Source: Rallus limicola (taxonomy: Eukaryota > Chordata > Aves > Gruiformes > Rallidae). From it: a stretch of DNA of 64,000 bases. Within the stretch, counting starts at the first letter, position 1, and every line of letters begins with the position of its first letter. This document shows, piece by piece, positions 24,901-34,109 of this stretch. The stretch is taken from assembly GCA_022605955.1 (NCBI GenBank), contig JAKCOZ010000008.1, forward strand, positions 20,269,583 to 20,333,582, read 5' to 3'. The notes under the pieces were generated by a model. That model ran no database searches and was not told the DNA's origin. It was given only the letters and a program-made list of their open reading frames with translations. A program made the position numbers and the translations under genes.

Positions 24901-27900
24901 TCAACATCTTGTTTTCCCTTTGCCTTTTAGCAAGTGCAACAACTTCTGTAACATGGTTGCTTTTACATTGGAAAGGTTAATCAATGATAGAAAGCTAGAT
25001 TATGCTCAGGTTTTATTTCTTTTAAGTCCTACACCTAAGCTGTCATGTTTTCAAACCTTACTGTCAAAAACTGCACACAGGCAACTTCCCATGGGAGAAG
25101 TGTCAGCTGAAACTCAAGTTTCTTAGCAGCAAGGAGCCAATTTCGTGGTTGCTACAGCCATGTTTTTAATTACTGTGGTTAATGACACCTCCATCTGAAA
25201 ACCAAGGTGAGCCAAGCCCAGCTATGAGCAGCTACCCTGCAAAACCAGACCTGACTTTCTGTTCTGGCACTGAAGCTCCATTCAGCAGCCGTGCTAGAGC
25301 ATATCCACTCTGGCACATGCTTCTTCTTGCTCTTAATACTGCAGCAACCAGAACCACTCCGTGGTTATTTCCACTGCAATTTAGAGGAGCTTGTCTTACC
25401 TTCCGAGCACTAATACCTTGGAGGGGAAAAGAAGGACTCTCAGCTCTTGAGAAAAATTCACAGAAAAGTGATCATCATGCTCAATTCTTCTCTTAGATTT
25501 CAGTCTGTAGCTCCTGGATGGCCTCTGTCCTAGGGTGAAAATACTTCTGTACTGAGCAGAGACTTTGTTGTGGGTAAATGGTAATGCTAATGCCTGAGTA
25601 AGGGCCTGACCTCACTTTGCTGTAATGACATTCTGTAATTGCATATGCGGCCTGTGCTGCCATCTCCTTCCTAAGGCCTGGAGCCTCCTACCTGCAGAAA
25701 AGGACTTTTTCTGGGGCTGCCTGTTCTAATCATATATATACATATATAGTATAGAAAATAAATATTCCAGGGAACAGAAAGGAATCTCAGATTTGGCCAG
25801 AGCATCTCCAAACCAAGAGGGATGGCAACTGCATTGCTATAGCCATGGCTCTATGGCTGGCTCTGTGTTCCACCTCACTTGACTTACTTACACCTCCTGA
25901 GCCAGAAGAGCCAGCACATCCACAGCCCTCAGAGCCATATGCCTCTGGCTCTTTTCTAGGCCTGATTATCTGTAAAAGCCATTACAGGAGACAGGAGCTT
26001 TTCTGTGAGCACTTGCCCATGGACAGAAGTTCAAACCAGGCTTGCCATTTAGAAAAGGTTCTGCCCCACTCTGTATCACAATTTGGCACTGCCAAGGCCA
26101 AGAGTGAATTTTGTAATAGCTTAAATTGATCCATATCTAGGCTGCTGCAGGTCTGCCCTTTTCACCGGAGTCTGCACTTCGCCTTATCTTCAGAAGCGTG
26201 TTATCTCCAGAACATGGATTTACTAGGAGTACCCAAAAGTTTTAAATAGAATGTAGTATCACCCATTTTGATTGGGAATCTGACCTGTGAGCATTTCGTT
26301 CAGGAGGGGAAAGGGAAGATCAAATAATGTATTTTTGATGCTATATATTTTTTGAAGAATCAATGTAATGTCTCATGTTCCTCCACAAAACAGAAAGGGA
26401 AACAGTCTCCTTTCTCAGTATCCTAAACCTTTCTTCAGTTAGTACTCTACCTAAAATCTTGCTCTGCTTCTTCTCCACGCCTTGCTAAAAGTGTATCTTC
26501 TTGCGTTTTTAATGTTCTTCACTAGCTCTTCTGCAAGCCTCTGTGGTGTTTTTCTTGCTTCTCTCAACCCATAGCTCTTCAAAGCAACATGTATTCAGAT
26601 TCCACCCACATAATTCATTCAAATCCTAATGTGGACCTGGCAGTGTTTAGATTTTTGCATGTGTCATCAGGTCAAGCAAAGAAGAAAAGCCTACTGTTAA
26701 ACCTCAGTCACTACTGCCTACTTGTGTTAAGCTTACAACTGTCATATTCACATAATTGCCAGATATTAACTAGTGAAGACAAGACCACTCAGCCAGATAA
26801 CTCTCAGATAAATTCAGCTCTCTTTTGCATAAGTATAAATGCAAGGTAAATCTGTGATGTTATTTTGCCAGTTTGAGGAGAAAAGCAGAAACCAGAGTTC
26901 CTCACAGGAATCATGTCCTGCCTGTTTGTTCTGCTGCATGATGTTCTGTCACAAGCAGATGGAGGTACCTCCAAATAGTGCTGGGAGCTACTCTTACTGA
27001 TCTTTCTGAAACATCTTTGTTCTTTGGAAAATGATTTCCCTTCATCCATCCTAACTTTGGTGCCTGCTGAAGTTTATGAATAACAATATCTGGGTAGTTG
27101 CCACCAGTGATGCCATTTGCCACTGGAGGAGGTGGGTCCCTCCAGCTCTGGTGTAAGCACAGTGATGAAACTGAGAACAGCCTCTGGCATTGTGTCTGCA
27201 TTCTCACCACAGAGCTCTGATCCCGACAGCTGATGTGCTGCTGACAACTTTATTCCTGTAACCCGCAGCCAAAAGTAGAAGTTTGATCTAGTGGCATCTC
27301 TTCAGCTGAAACAGCTTCCTTTAAATCTTTTATGTTTCTGATGTTTCTGTTATTATTTATATTAAATGATGCATCTTAAAACACACAGGAGCTGTCAGAC
27401 AGTGTCTGAGCCAGGAGTTCCCCAAGTGCCAGAAACAGCAAGGCCTGGTTTCCTAAACATTTGTGTTTCAGGGCTGCCTGAGCTCTGCTCAGGGCTTTTT
27501 TTTGTGGCTGGGGCTCGTGTGGTTTCTTCATGGCTGGGGAATTCTGTGTGAATAAGGTTTTGTCATAACATAGGAACTTGCACTACAGCCTTTTCCCTGA
27601 AGGAGACAGGGGAAGAGGGCACTTGCACAATCTTTCTCTTGTCCACAGCCATCTATTTTTACAGAGAATTGGTAGGAGCTTTCTTATGTTTGAAAACTCT
27701 GGGGTATCTTTCCAAATTTGACAAAATTATCCAGAGAAGAAAGGCAAAACAGGCAGATGGTGTTAAACCACATTAGCCTAGGTTTGTTGGGGGTTTTTAA
27801 CAAGTCAGCCTAAAAAGGAAAGGGTGAATCATTTCTTTCCTGCTGTGCTTCCCTACAAATCTGTCTTGTCAGAGGTGTAGTGACAGAACTGTGGTATTGG

Positions 27901-30900
27901 CAGTAGTGGAGGGACATCACTCTGCAAAGTGTTGCTGAGCTTTACCTACTGCTGCTTTGTAACTGCTCCTTCTTCCCCTTCCACATCTCCCGATCCCCAT
28001 GGATGCTTCTTTCTTGGAGGAGGCTGTGAGGATGGGGAGGGCAGGGACATCTACCCAGGAAAGAGAATACCATCTGTGGTAGTGCCGCAGCTATGTGTGA
28101 AAAGGGAAGTTTGTAAGCAGTCCCACTTGGTTTGTACAAGATGTGGGCAAACAATAGTGATGTGTCAGAAATAGTAACACTCCTTGTAGTTGCACTGAAC
28201 TTGTGCAACTTGTGCCATTTATTGCATGAAGCAAGGTGGGGGATGGAGTAAACACATATTTGGCCTTAAAATCCAGCCTGGAACATGTTATTTATACTTT
28301 TGTCAGTAAGTAGCCAGAATACCTAAATTGCTGGTATTATTACCCTAAGTTTTTACTTAAAGACTTTGTCTTCAATACCAAACAAGACATGGATTAAGAG
28401 AAGTGTTGAAGATCTTTTCCTCATCTCACTCTAAGAATCTGATGGAGACGAGGTGCAAGCTGTTTCCACCATGGTGTTGCTCAGATGTACCTTCAATGCT
28501 GGCATATACTCCATAACCTTGTGTGGTAGAAACTACCTGCATCTTTTCTCCACTAGTGAGTTGGCAGTAGATGTTGGTTGTACGTGTTGCTTTAGAAGGC
28601 CCATCTATGTAAAAACTGAAGACGTACTTGTCACAGAGGAGTAAGGGATGAGTAGGCTTGTAAGGTCTTTAAAAGCCTTTGTTGTATTTTGGCAGGCTGA
28701 GATCTTGAGAGCTGCAAGTAGGTGAAAGATAAAAAGGTGGCAGTAGACAGCAAACACAGTTTGTTTGTGATCTAGGATACACATTTGTCTTTCAAGTCCA
28801 TTAATGACCCTCTCTTCAGGCGGCAGAGATCCCCCAAGGCTGTAAGTAGTATTTCAGTAGCACTGGTTCCTATAAGCTCCATATGCTTTAGCAGATAGAG
28901 GACAACCTACAGCCTGCAGTGCAGTACAAGGCAATATATAACATTCAAGTGACGTTGCGTTTATAGCTATAGTTTTAGAAAAAATTTAAAAGCCCTTTTG
29001 TGGAATTATGTCTTGCCAGGGACAGGAAAGTGAGCAAAGTGTTGAGCATGACTCCCCTTAAGGACAGGCAGTATTTCATACTCTTGACCACTTACTGATT
29101 TCTGCTCTTTTCAAACCTCTGCTGCATAATCTTGTGTGCTGCTGCCAGTGCGGAGTTTTGTCTTCACAGGCAGCGGGAAGATGCAATTATTTGTGAACTT
29201 TATCACTGCCATATCTCAAATCATCAGACAGCCTGAACAAAGATCACTTTCTGTGGCACTGTCTCCATGTCACACTACCCAGCATGCCTCAGAAATGGCA
29301 CCTGCAGAGGGAGCAGAAGCCATGGAGGAGCTCTGAAAGTGCTGACCTGCCATTGCGGCACAAGACAGTGCCATGATGCTGGTCACTGATGCTGCTTTTT
29401 GTCAAGCCTCTTCACCCTTCAGGTGTGAAATGAGGATTAGAGAATTTGTGCATATTGGTTTTCGGGGTTTGTGGAGATGAACAAAAGGGAATTCACACTC
29501 TGATCCTTATGCAAAAAAAGAGCAAACATTCTTTCATTTTTGGAACATAAAGATTATGCAAAAAGTGTGTGACTAAAGCCCTTAGTTTTCTATGGCATAT
29601 ATGAATATTTATAACATTTAGAAACCTGGCTTTGGAATGGATTAGAAGATAATGTGTTGGCCTGCTGCCACTATTCCAGACTGTGTAAAACTTGAAAGGG
29701 TATTGTTGTGTATATATAGCATGCTGGTAGTAGCGGTTGCTTGTTACATTATGCAGTTGGTTCTGTTTCAGAACGATCTAAATTCAGGTTTGTATGGCTT
29801 TCCAATAATGGTCATTCTTAGCATAGCAAACAGTAAACAGAGGTTAATTTTTGCAGGCATTAACTAGAGGTAATCCTCTATTTGAAGAAAAATTGTAAGG
29901 AGCTGGCAATTAAACCTCTACCTGAACATTTTCTCCGCACGTGTGTCTAGTTTTCTTGAATCAAAAGAAGACAATCCAACTTATATACAAGAGTCAGGAA
30001 AGGAAATTCACCTTCGTTTCATATGCTGGCTCCTTGTTCAATTTGCACCTTCCAAGGAGGAGCTCTTTTGAGTTTACATTAGAGAGTACATTGGTGCTTG
30101 GAAAAAAGCAACATGAAAGGAGCTCTTCAAGGATACATAATGCTCCAGTATCTCCCCAATGGGTTGCAATGCTGCCATCTGGCCACAGCTTCTCCATTTA
30201 TCCTGTTTTAACACCCGCTTCCTCGTTCCTTTGTGTTTCATCATTGCCAGGATACTTCTGAATGCAGAGACTGAATGAGATTATCCTCAGGAACAGGCAA
30301 AGTAACTCCTTAAAACGAAGCCTTTCAGCCAACTGAAGGAAGCCAGGCAGCTCAGCCTTTAACCAGAAGTCAGACAAGTTCATCGCCACTTTGGTTTTCC
30401 TTGCCTGGAATAGCCCATATAATGAGAAATTTGGAAATAGTGAAAACTTTTTTGAAACCTTTGCTGCACACATAGTTTGTCTTTCAGTACAATACAGCAT
30501 TACAGCACGTATTGTCAATGCTGTGCTTTTTTCCAGAATAAATTCCCCACATAAAGAAAGAGTAAAATGATTCCACAGCACACACTTTTTTTGATAAATC
30601 TAAGTTTTCACCTAAGAAGCTTATTAATCAAACACTGAGCTGGCAGTCTAGCTCCAAAGATAATTATGAAGCGAGGCTTCAAAACCTAAACATTTACAGG
30701 TATGAAAAATTAGTGTGTGTATTAACAATCCACCAGGAAAGTGCATCAAACAATACTAGCTATCTTCATGAAAGTGAAGTGGGCTTAGCAAAGCTTCCTT
30801 TGAAGCTCTTGAAACTTCATCAGGTTGGCTGGTCCAGTTAATCTTTATTGTCTCTCCTTGAAAGAGTTATTTTAGGGGACTCCTGTTTGAAATGGTATAA

Positions 30901-33900
30901 ATCAAAGTAGCAGCATCACACAACAGAGTGAAATATGAATCCACAGAGGTATGAAACATTTGTGTTTACAGGGTTGATGTTGTTTTGATTTTTGTTTGAT
31001 TGAGTTATACCTGAAGAACCAACACTGTGATAGGCACTTCGTTCTGTCTCAATCCAGTATTATAATGGGTGCTTATCTTGGAGTATTTAAGAGGTTTCAT
31101 TGAAGTCAATGGGGTTTATTCACATGCTTAATGCTAAGCACATATGAAAATGTTTGCAAGGTAACTGCCTTAGAAAATCTGCTTAGTACTAATGGCTTGA
31201 ATAGGTGTGAAAATTAACGTAGGATAAAAATTACTCTTACATGAAATCTACTTATTTTCTACATGTAAATATGTATGACTCTTGGAAAAATATAATCAGA
31301 CCCATCTAGATCTTTTGGGAATTTGTGTTTTAGAATTAAAATATTTTAGATCAGTTTCAGAATAGCCACATTGATTATACAGTGTATAATCCACAGAAAT
31401 TCATTACATGATACAGCAGTAGTGTTTCTAACGCTGACCACCAGCCATACCCATTTTTGAATGCTTGACAGTGCATTAACTGTCTAAGGTTATTCAGTGT
31501 GTGTCTAAGGAATGTTTTACATTGGTTCTCCCATTGCTGGAATGATGACATTTCACAAAGGTATTTTATTTATGGCATTGTTTTCATGCAAGATCATAAT
31601 TGTGTATTCATTTTGAGGAACACACGCCCCAGGTTTTAACTCTTTACTAGTAAGAAATACATCGCTCCATTGGGTGAGGGTTTAGGACTAGCTTGTTAAA
31701 CTCACACTCAATTTCAAGCAGGTGCGAAGCAGCCTGGCAAGAGTGTGCTGTGTTAGGAGATGGAGCTGTGTTGTAACTGCTGGACCATGTTTAAGTGCTG
31801 GAACAAGCATTAGACTGACAAGGAATAGCATGGAATAGCATTTCCCTCCCATGACCCCCACTTTTTCTTATTCTAAGCAAGAGAAATGGAAAGAAATGTC
31901 GTTAGGTGACACTTGCCTGCAGGGCCACAGTTCTAACAGTGGCCTTCTCACCCAGGAATCGAGCATACTTCCAGAGGGAATCGGTGAACGTACACCCTCA
32001 CGTGCAGTTTTACATTGTCGTTTTCCAGGAAGTCTGAATTTTAAACTCAAAACTCATATGAAAAGTGAAAGCTCTTTAACTGCCGAGTATGTTCTAGAAA
32101 TGGCCTTGCTATTAGGAACAGATGGTCTTAAAATTAACATGTGCCCACGGTCCCAGGAGTTCTACGTGATAGTCTTTCTACTTTTTAATGTGGGAAGATG
32201 TTGTCAAAGAAATGCACATTGAAGGGGCTGATTTTCATCCTTAGTTAAAGCCTTTTACAGCATCTAAGCAAGGGAAAGGGTTCTCTGAGCGCATGTAAAT
32301 TACACTCATGCTCATTTAAAGCCTGTGTAAATGCAAATCACGCCCTACATATGAGGGTATCAGCATTAAAATTATATTTTCATTCATATGACTGCTTTTA
32401 TTGGCATATGTCTTTGCACTCAGGCACAGTTAGGTGCTTCGTTTAAATGATGATGAAATACAGTGCTTGTTCTCTGATTGCATTCCATCTTTTCCTTCCA
32501 GCGCATGATTGCCAACACTGTCAGGACGGTGAAATTCTGCCGAAGCCAATCTTTCAGTAAGTGTATTACAACATCTGCACAGTCAGCATTATCATCAGTA
32601 GTTACAGTAATTGCAACTAATTCTGTGTGTACCAGAATTGAAAAGCCTGATTTCCAGTGATTCTTCCATGTTTGGATCCTCCAACGTTTCACAGGGTGAA
32701 ATACCCTTCAGGAAGCTCTAATAAGCTCCTTCTCCTCCATCTCTTTTCCACACATGTGAAGGAGCAAAATGTCTGTGAGGTCTCTGCACACTTGTCCAAT
32801 TAGAACCAGTTGAAATTAGCCTCTGGGTTCAGAAGTGGTTGAAATAAGGTGAGCAGACAGCACCATAGAGATACATGTGAGATTCCTGCTTGGATAAACC
32901 TTGTTTTTATAGGAAACCAGACCGGAAACATAGCATTTATAAATTACATAACTGCATAAAGTAATGATCTTAAAACCTGTTTGTCAGTGTAATTACCAGG
33001 GCTTACTTGAGGCTTCACAGCAGCCTTCCTGTTTCTCAAAGAACAGAAGAATACAACACAATACATTTTTACAAAAACAGTTTCTTTTCATCTGGGTCAA
33101 AGCCTAGCTTAAAATCAAGTTAAGAGAGGTTTGGGTTTTTTTCTCCTAGCATCAAGCTTTTTCTGGCTATTACCTTTACATTTTCCTGTATTCAGCACTA
33201 GTGAGACCTTCTGCATATTCAGAAACAGAAGTAGATTTTCACTACATGTGATAGAACGGCATGTTGGTGTATGGATGCGCTGAATCTGAGTGCCATGCTT
33301 TTTACACGTGTATATCTGTATTTCCATATGGTAAATGCTTCGGTATTTTTCTTTCAGAGGAGTTTAAGTTACCTAACATGTATTTCATTAAGTTGTAAGC
33401 GATTTGCTCTGAGGTTGAAGATACCGAGGTTTTAACTCAGTGGTGTTTCGCAGTTGATGCTGGAGCAGGTGTATTTGAGGTTACGTTAAGCAAGGGGAGC
33501 AGGTAGGAAATGTTGCGGCTTGAAGGGGGCAGCCAACTGGGCACTACAGCGCTACAGGTGTTTAATAGCGAGCGAGAAACAGGAATGTTTCATGAAAGGA
33601 GGTTGAAATCAATTACATAGTTTTGAGCCTGTGTGAAAGCTGCCGATTCAAAAGCAGATGGGCAGCTTTAAACCATAGCAGTCAGCTGTGTAATTTATAG
33701 CTATTGACGGGTAAGGTGATGTATAAAACTCTAACCAAGGACCATCAATTTGAGTAAATGTAGCCAAGGATGTCTGAGAGAAAAAGCTAATTTGTGGGGG
33801 TAGTAACCAGAAAGACTATCAGATATGGAGGAAAGGTTTCAAAGAAAGCGGTTTCTAAATATTTTCTTTTTAACTCACCAGGACCTGGTGTTTCCTGTGA

Positions 33901-34109
33901 CAGCTTGTAAAGAGTTTCATGTTCTGTTCAGGCATTTGTTCATTTAAGTGTATCAATCCTACATCATTTCTCTTTCACCAGATCCCGATGCAGCCCTAAC
34001 TAATAAGAACCATCAGGATGTTCGGAGCTATGTGCGGCAATTAAATGTGATTGACAACCAGAGAACTTTATCACAGATGTCTCACCGACTAGAACCGCGT
34101 CGAGCATAA
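833..34109 (+). CDS. RAPGEF4: RAPGEF4 (EPAC2), C-terminal half, 16 exons, spliced
   Basis: EPAC2 is a cAMP-activated exchange factor that loads GTP onto Rap1 and Rap2 at membranes; in vertebrates it acts in exocytosis, including insulin secretion, and in neurons. Sixteen exons join in one frame into 514 residues plus one base of an upstream codon, with a TAA stop at 34107-34109. Residues of this fragment: about 1-140 REM domain (starting [10 protein letters not shown]), 168-254 Ras-association domain ([20 protein letters not shown]), and 275-512 CDC25-homology catalytic domain ([39 protein letters not shown]). Human EPAC2 is about 1011 residues, so this is its C-terminal half; the cAMP-binding and DEP domains lie upstream of the window. 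Identity rests on near-complete agreement with remembered human EPAC2. The terminal residues are EPRRA. The distinction from the paralogue RAPGEF3 rests on the match to EPAC2 through the REM and RA parts. No frameshift or premature stop is seen in the exons. Confidence 0.97.
922..2839 (+). other. RAPGEF4: RAPGEF4 intron
   Basis: This is an ordinary GT-AG intron of 1.9 kb, donor GTACCT and acceptor TTTTCACAG. I see no gene or recognisable repeat in it; scattered open frames are short and lack coding character. Confidence 0.85.
2840..2918 (+). CDS. RAPGEF4: RAPGEF4 exon before the AT-AC intron
   Basis: This 79-bp exon encodes [22 protein letters not shown] and ALMA, then the first two bases (CA) of a His codon. 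The 3' boundary is set by homology: human EPAC2 reads LVAHYHAQPSQ here, and only a junction at 2918/2919 joined to 7465/7466 restores AHYHAQPSQ. The intron therefore begins with ATATCCTTTT, the U12-type donor consensus. An ordinary GTAAGG donor lies 10 nt further on at 2929. Confidence 0.9.
5031..5077. repeat. A/T low-complexity tract
   Basis: Poly-A then poly-T runs interrupted by CCTCTC. It is simple sequence with no coding meaning. Confidence 0.8.
5562..5581. repeat. Short (TA)n/(CA)n microsatellite
   Basis: An alternating TATATATATA stretch passes into CACACAC. It is short and probably polymorphic. Confidence 0.7.
6238..6303 (-). mobile_element. CR1 LINE 3'-end fragment
   Basis: The plus strand reads TCATAGAATCACATAATGG followed by GGAAGGGGACCTCCAAGATC and ATCTAGTCCCAGCCCC. 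This is the reverse complement of the conserved 3' end of avian CR1 LINEs, including one copy of the terminal ATTCTATGA-type octamer. Only about 66 bp remain, typical of strongly 5'-truncated CR1 copies. It carries no coding capacity. Confidence 0.85.
7466..7616 (+). CDS. RAPGEF4: RAPGEF4 exon after the AT-AC intron
   Basis: This 151-bp exon encodes (H)[44 protein letters not shown] and AMAFLE, ending at GAG before donor GTATAA. It forms the helical middle of the REM domain. The start is the minor-spliceosome AC boundary. Two ordinary AG acceptors at 7478 and 7487 lie inside the exon in the same phase. Confidence 0.93.
7617..8899 (+). other. RAPGEF4: RAPGEF4 intron
   Basis: A 1.3-kb GT-AG intron. 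Apart from the triplet microsatellite at 8160-8199 I see nothing recognisable in it. Confidence 0.85.
8160..8199. repeat. ATT/GTT trinucleotide microsatellite
   Basis: Repeated ATT units flank a short run of TTG units, then ATT again. It is simple sequence in an intron. Confidence 0.85.
8900..8988 (+). CDS. RAPGEF4: RAPGEF4 exon (REM domain end)
   Basis: This 89-bp exon encodes [29 protein letters not shown] and two bases of a Val codon. It follows TTTACAG and ends before GTAAGC. The junction gives KQVSEE, where human has KQISED. Confidence 0.94.
8989..9432 (+). other. RAPGEF4: RAPGEF4 intron
   Basis: A short GT-AG intron of 444 bp between donor GTAAGC and acceptor TTTTCATAG. Nothing recognisable lies in it. 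Confidence 0.85.
9433..9463 (+). CDS. RAPGEF4: RAPGEF4 31-bp exon
   Basis: This very small exon completes the Val codon and encodes [10 protein letters not shown], the basic linker between the REM and RA domains. Acceptor TTCATAG, donor GTAAGA. The human counterpart reads SEDAKAPQKK. Confidence 0.93.
9704..9782 (+). CDS. RAPGEF4: RAPGEF4 exon (linker to RA domain)
   Basis: This 79-bp exon follows TTTTCAG and encodes [18 protein letters not shown] and QPIRGTDE plus one base of the next codon, ending at donor GTGAGT. The [10 protein letters not shown] block agrees with human EPAC2. The intron before it (9464-9703) is only 240 bp. Confidence 0.95.
9783..11610 (+). other. RAPGEF4: RAPGEF4 intron
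   Basis: A 1.8-kb GT-AG intron with acceptor TTTTCTTTAG. I found no gene or clear repeat in it. Confidence 0.85.
11611..11757 (+). CDS. RAPGEF4: RAPGEF4 exon (Ras-association domain, first part)
   Basis: This 147-bp exon encodes [34 protein letters not shown] and [15 protein letters not shown] with one base of a Glu codon. The RA domain is a ubiquitin-like fold; in EPAC2 it binds Ras-GTP and helps target the protein to the plasma membrane. Donor GTACTG. Confidence 0.96.
11758..12985 (+). other. RAPGEF4: RAPGEF4 intron
   Basis: A 1.2-kb intron. It holds a short direct repeat, TGGTGCACAGGT at 11855-11866 and again at 11871-11882. Nothing else is recognised. Confidence 0.8.
12986..13083 (+). 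CDS. RAPGEF4: RAPGEF4 exon (Ras-association domain, second part)
   Basis: This 98-bp exon completes the Glu codon and encodes [19 protein letters not shown] and [13 protein letters not shown], ending phase 0 at donor GTACGT. Acceptor TGTTTACAG. It finishes the RA fold. Confidence 0.96.
14519..14532 (+). repeat. Poly-G tract (14 G)
   Basis: An uninterrupted run of guanines. It is able in principle to join a quadruplex, and length errors are likely in sequencing or replication. Confidence 0.9.
15126..15139 (-). promoter_or_regulatory. CTCF-like motif, minus orientation
   Basis: On the minus strand the site reads CCAGGAGAGGGCAG, which fits the CTCF core CCASNAGRKGGCRS at every position. It lies in a GC-rich patch of an otherwise AT-rich intron. 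Binding is inferred from the motif only. Confidence 0.5.
16047..16172 (+). CDS. RAPGEF4: RAPGEF4 exon (start of CDC25 domain)
   Basis: This 126-bp, 42-codon exon encodes [34 protein letters not shown] and [24 protein letters not shown] is the conserved entry to RasGEF catalytic domains, where the protein must choose 'LA.Q.T..D...F'. Acceptor TTTTGTAG, donor GTATGA. Confidence 0.96.
16173..16637 (+). other. RAPGEF4: RAPGEF4 intron
   Basis: A 465-bp GT-AG intron with acceptor TTTTTCTAG. Nothing recognisable lies in it. Confidence 0.85.
16638..16816 (+). CDS. RAPGEF4: RAPGEF4 exon (CDC25 core, SCR1)
   Basis: The largest internal exon here, 179 bp, encodes [55 protein letters not shown] and KIAA plus two bases of a His codon. 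The RFNEIQFWV block is the first structurally conserved region of RasGEF domains, which contributes to the Rap contact surface. Donor GTAAGT. Confidence 0.97.
16896..16932 (+). other. RAPGEF4: Candidate cryptic or poison exon, 37 bp
   Basis: A pyrimidine-rich acceptor ending TTTTCAG at 16889-16895 and a GTAATT donor at 16933 bracket 37 bp, only 80 bp past the upstream exon. Joined to it, the reading continues as [13 protein letters not shown], then hits TAA two codons into the next exon. Inclusion would truncate the catalytic domain. There is no evidence of use; it may be a chance decoy. Confidence 0.25.
18024..18037 (+). promoter_or_regulatory. CTCF-like motif, plus orientation
   Basis: The plus strand reads CCAGGAGAGGGCAC, the same core as the minus-strand site at 15126-15139 with one base different at the end. 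It sits in a small GC-rich patch. Together the two motifs point away from each other. Binding is inferred only. Confidence 0.5.
19279..19303 (+). other. RAPGEF4: Candidate microexon, 25 bp
   Basis: An acceptor GTGTTTACAG ends at 19278 and a perfect GTAAGT donor begins at 19304. Joined to the upstream exon the 25 bp would add QENDDEYGH, then stop two codons into the next exon. Size and donor strength resemble regulated microexons, but use is unproven. Confidence 0.3.
19349..19372. repeat. GT/AT microsatellite
   Basis: Alternating GTGTGTG, CATATATG and GTGTGTG units of simple purine-pyrimidine repeat. Confidence 0.75.
21298..21388 (+). CDS. RAPGEF4: RAPGEF4 exon (CDC25 core, SCR2)
   Basis: This 91-bp exon completes the His codon and encodes [19 protein letters not shown] and [11 protein letters not shown]. 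The [14 protein letters not shown]...RL block is the second conserved RasGEF region. Acceptor GTTTCAG, donor GTAAGT. Confidence 0.97.
22197..22367. repeat. Possible ancient amniote interspersed repeat
   Basis: The block opens with TCAGGACCTGATTCTTG, carries repeated TGCAT/GTGCAAATG-type words and closes with AAATTAGGCCC. This layout recalls old CR1/L3-like 3' ends shared by reptiles and birds. Recognition is by memory of style, so the family is not assigned. Confidence 0.35.
23085..23138 (+). repeat. 18-bp tandem repeat, 3 copies
   Basis: GGTTTCAATCAGGATCCG is followed directly by a copy differing at the last base, then by a third copy that keeps only GGTTTCA and decays. It is a small local duplication. 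Confidence 0.9.
23322..23372 (+). CDS. RAPGEF4: RAPGEF4 51-bp exon
   Basis: This 17-codon exon encodes [17 protein letters not shown] in phase 0 on both sides, matching human [17 protein letters not shown] except Ile for Phe. Acceptor TATTAACAG, donor GTGAAT. Because both ends are phase 0, skipping it would keep the frame while deleting a catalytic-domain helix. Confidence 0.95.
23373..24007 (+). other. RAPGEF4: RAPGEF4 intron
   Basis: A 635-bp GT-AG intron, AT-rich, with acceptor TTTATTCAG. Nothing recognised in it. Confidence 0.85.
24008..24095 (+). CDS. RAPGEF4: RAPGEF4 exon (SCR3, first part)
   Basis: This 88-bp exon encodes [18 protein letters not shown] and [11 protein letters not shown] plus one base of an Asp codon. 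PFMPLLIKD is the third conserved RasGEF region leading into the helical hairpin that opens the Rap nucleotide site. Donor GTAAGC. Confidence 0.96.
24096..24421 (+). other. RAPGEF4: RAPGEF4 intron
   Basis: A short intron of 326 bp with acceptor TTTCTATACAG. Nothing recognised in it. Confidence 0.85.
24422..24486 (+). CDS. RAPGEF4: RAPGEF4 exon (SCR3 end, NFEK motif)
   Basis: This 65-bp exon encodes (D)[17 protein letters not shown] and FEKM, phase 0 at its 3' end before donor [15 protein letters not shown] and NLVNFEKM are signature segments of RasGEF catalytic domains. Confidence 0.96.
25728..25750. repeat. AT-rich dinucleotide tract
   Basis: ATATATATACATATATAG simple sequence within an intron. 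Confidence 0.75.
31095..31165. repeat. Possible ancient amniote repeat
   Basis: The words TTGAAGTCAATGGGG, CACATGCTTAATGCTAAGCA and TGTTTGCAAGG occur in this order. The same word order appears in old repeats I recall from turtle, crocodile and bird genomes. The family is uncertain. Confidence 0.4.
32288..32346. repeat. Possible ancient amniote repeat fragment
   Basis: GCATGTAAATTACACTC, CATTTAAAGCCTGTGTAAAT and GCAAATCACGCCC resemble old LINE/SINE 3' ends shared by sauropsids. It is short and degraded, so it may be a coincidence. Confidence 0.3.
32502..32556 (+). CDS. RAPGEF4: RAPGEF4 exon (SCR4)
   Basis: This 55-bp exon encodes [18 protein letters not shown] plus one base of an Asn codon. 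Human reads RMIANTARTVRYYRSQPF, so Cys replaces a Tyr and Ser a Pro here. Acceptor TTCCAG, donor GTAAGT. It continues the last helix of the catalytic domain. Confidence 0.94.
32557..33981 (+). other. RAPGEF4: RAPGEF4 last intron
   Basis: A 1.4-kb GT-AG intron. The part at about 33470-33770 is richer in transcription-factor-like words than its surroundings and may be a conserved noncoding element; otherwise nothing is seen. Confidence 0.75.
33982..34109 (+). CDS. RAPGEF4: RAPGEF4 terminal coding exon
   Basis: After acceptor TTTCACCAG the exon completes Asn and encodes [37 protein letters not shown] and PRRA before TAA at 34107-34109. The [24 protein letters not shown] tail is diagnostic of EPAC2. 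The last residue is Ala where human has Pro. Confidence 0.97.

Larger units (their letters stand above)
24487..32501 (+). other. RAPGEF4: RAPGEF4 8-kb intron
   Basis: The largest intron in the window, donor GTATGT and acceptor TTTCCTTCCAG. It contains an alternating AT tract near 25730-25750 and two possible old repeats at 31095-31165 and 32288-32346. Several open frames of 80-127 codons on both strands lack homology, splice logic or coding character, so I call none of them. Confidence 0.8.
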
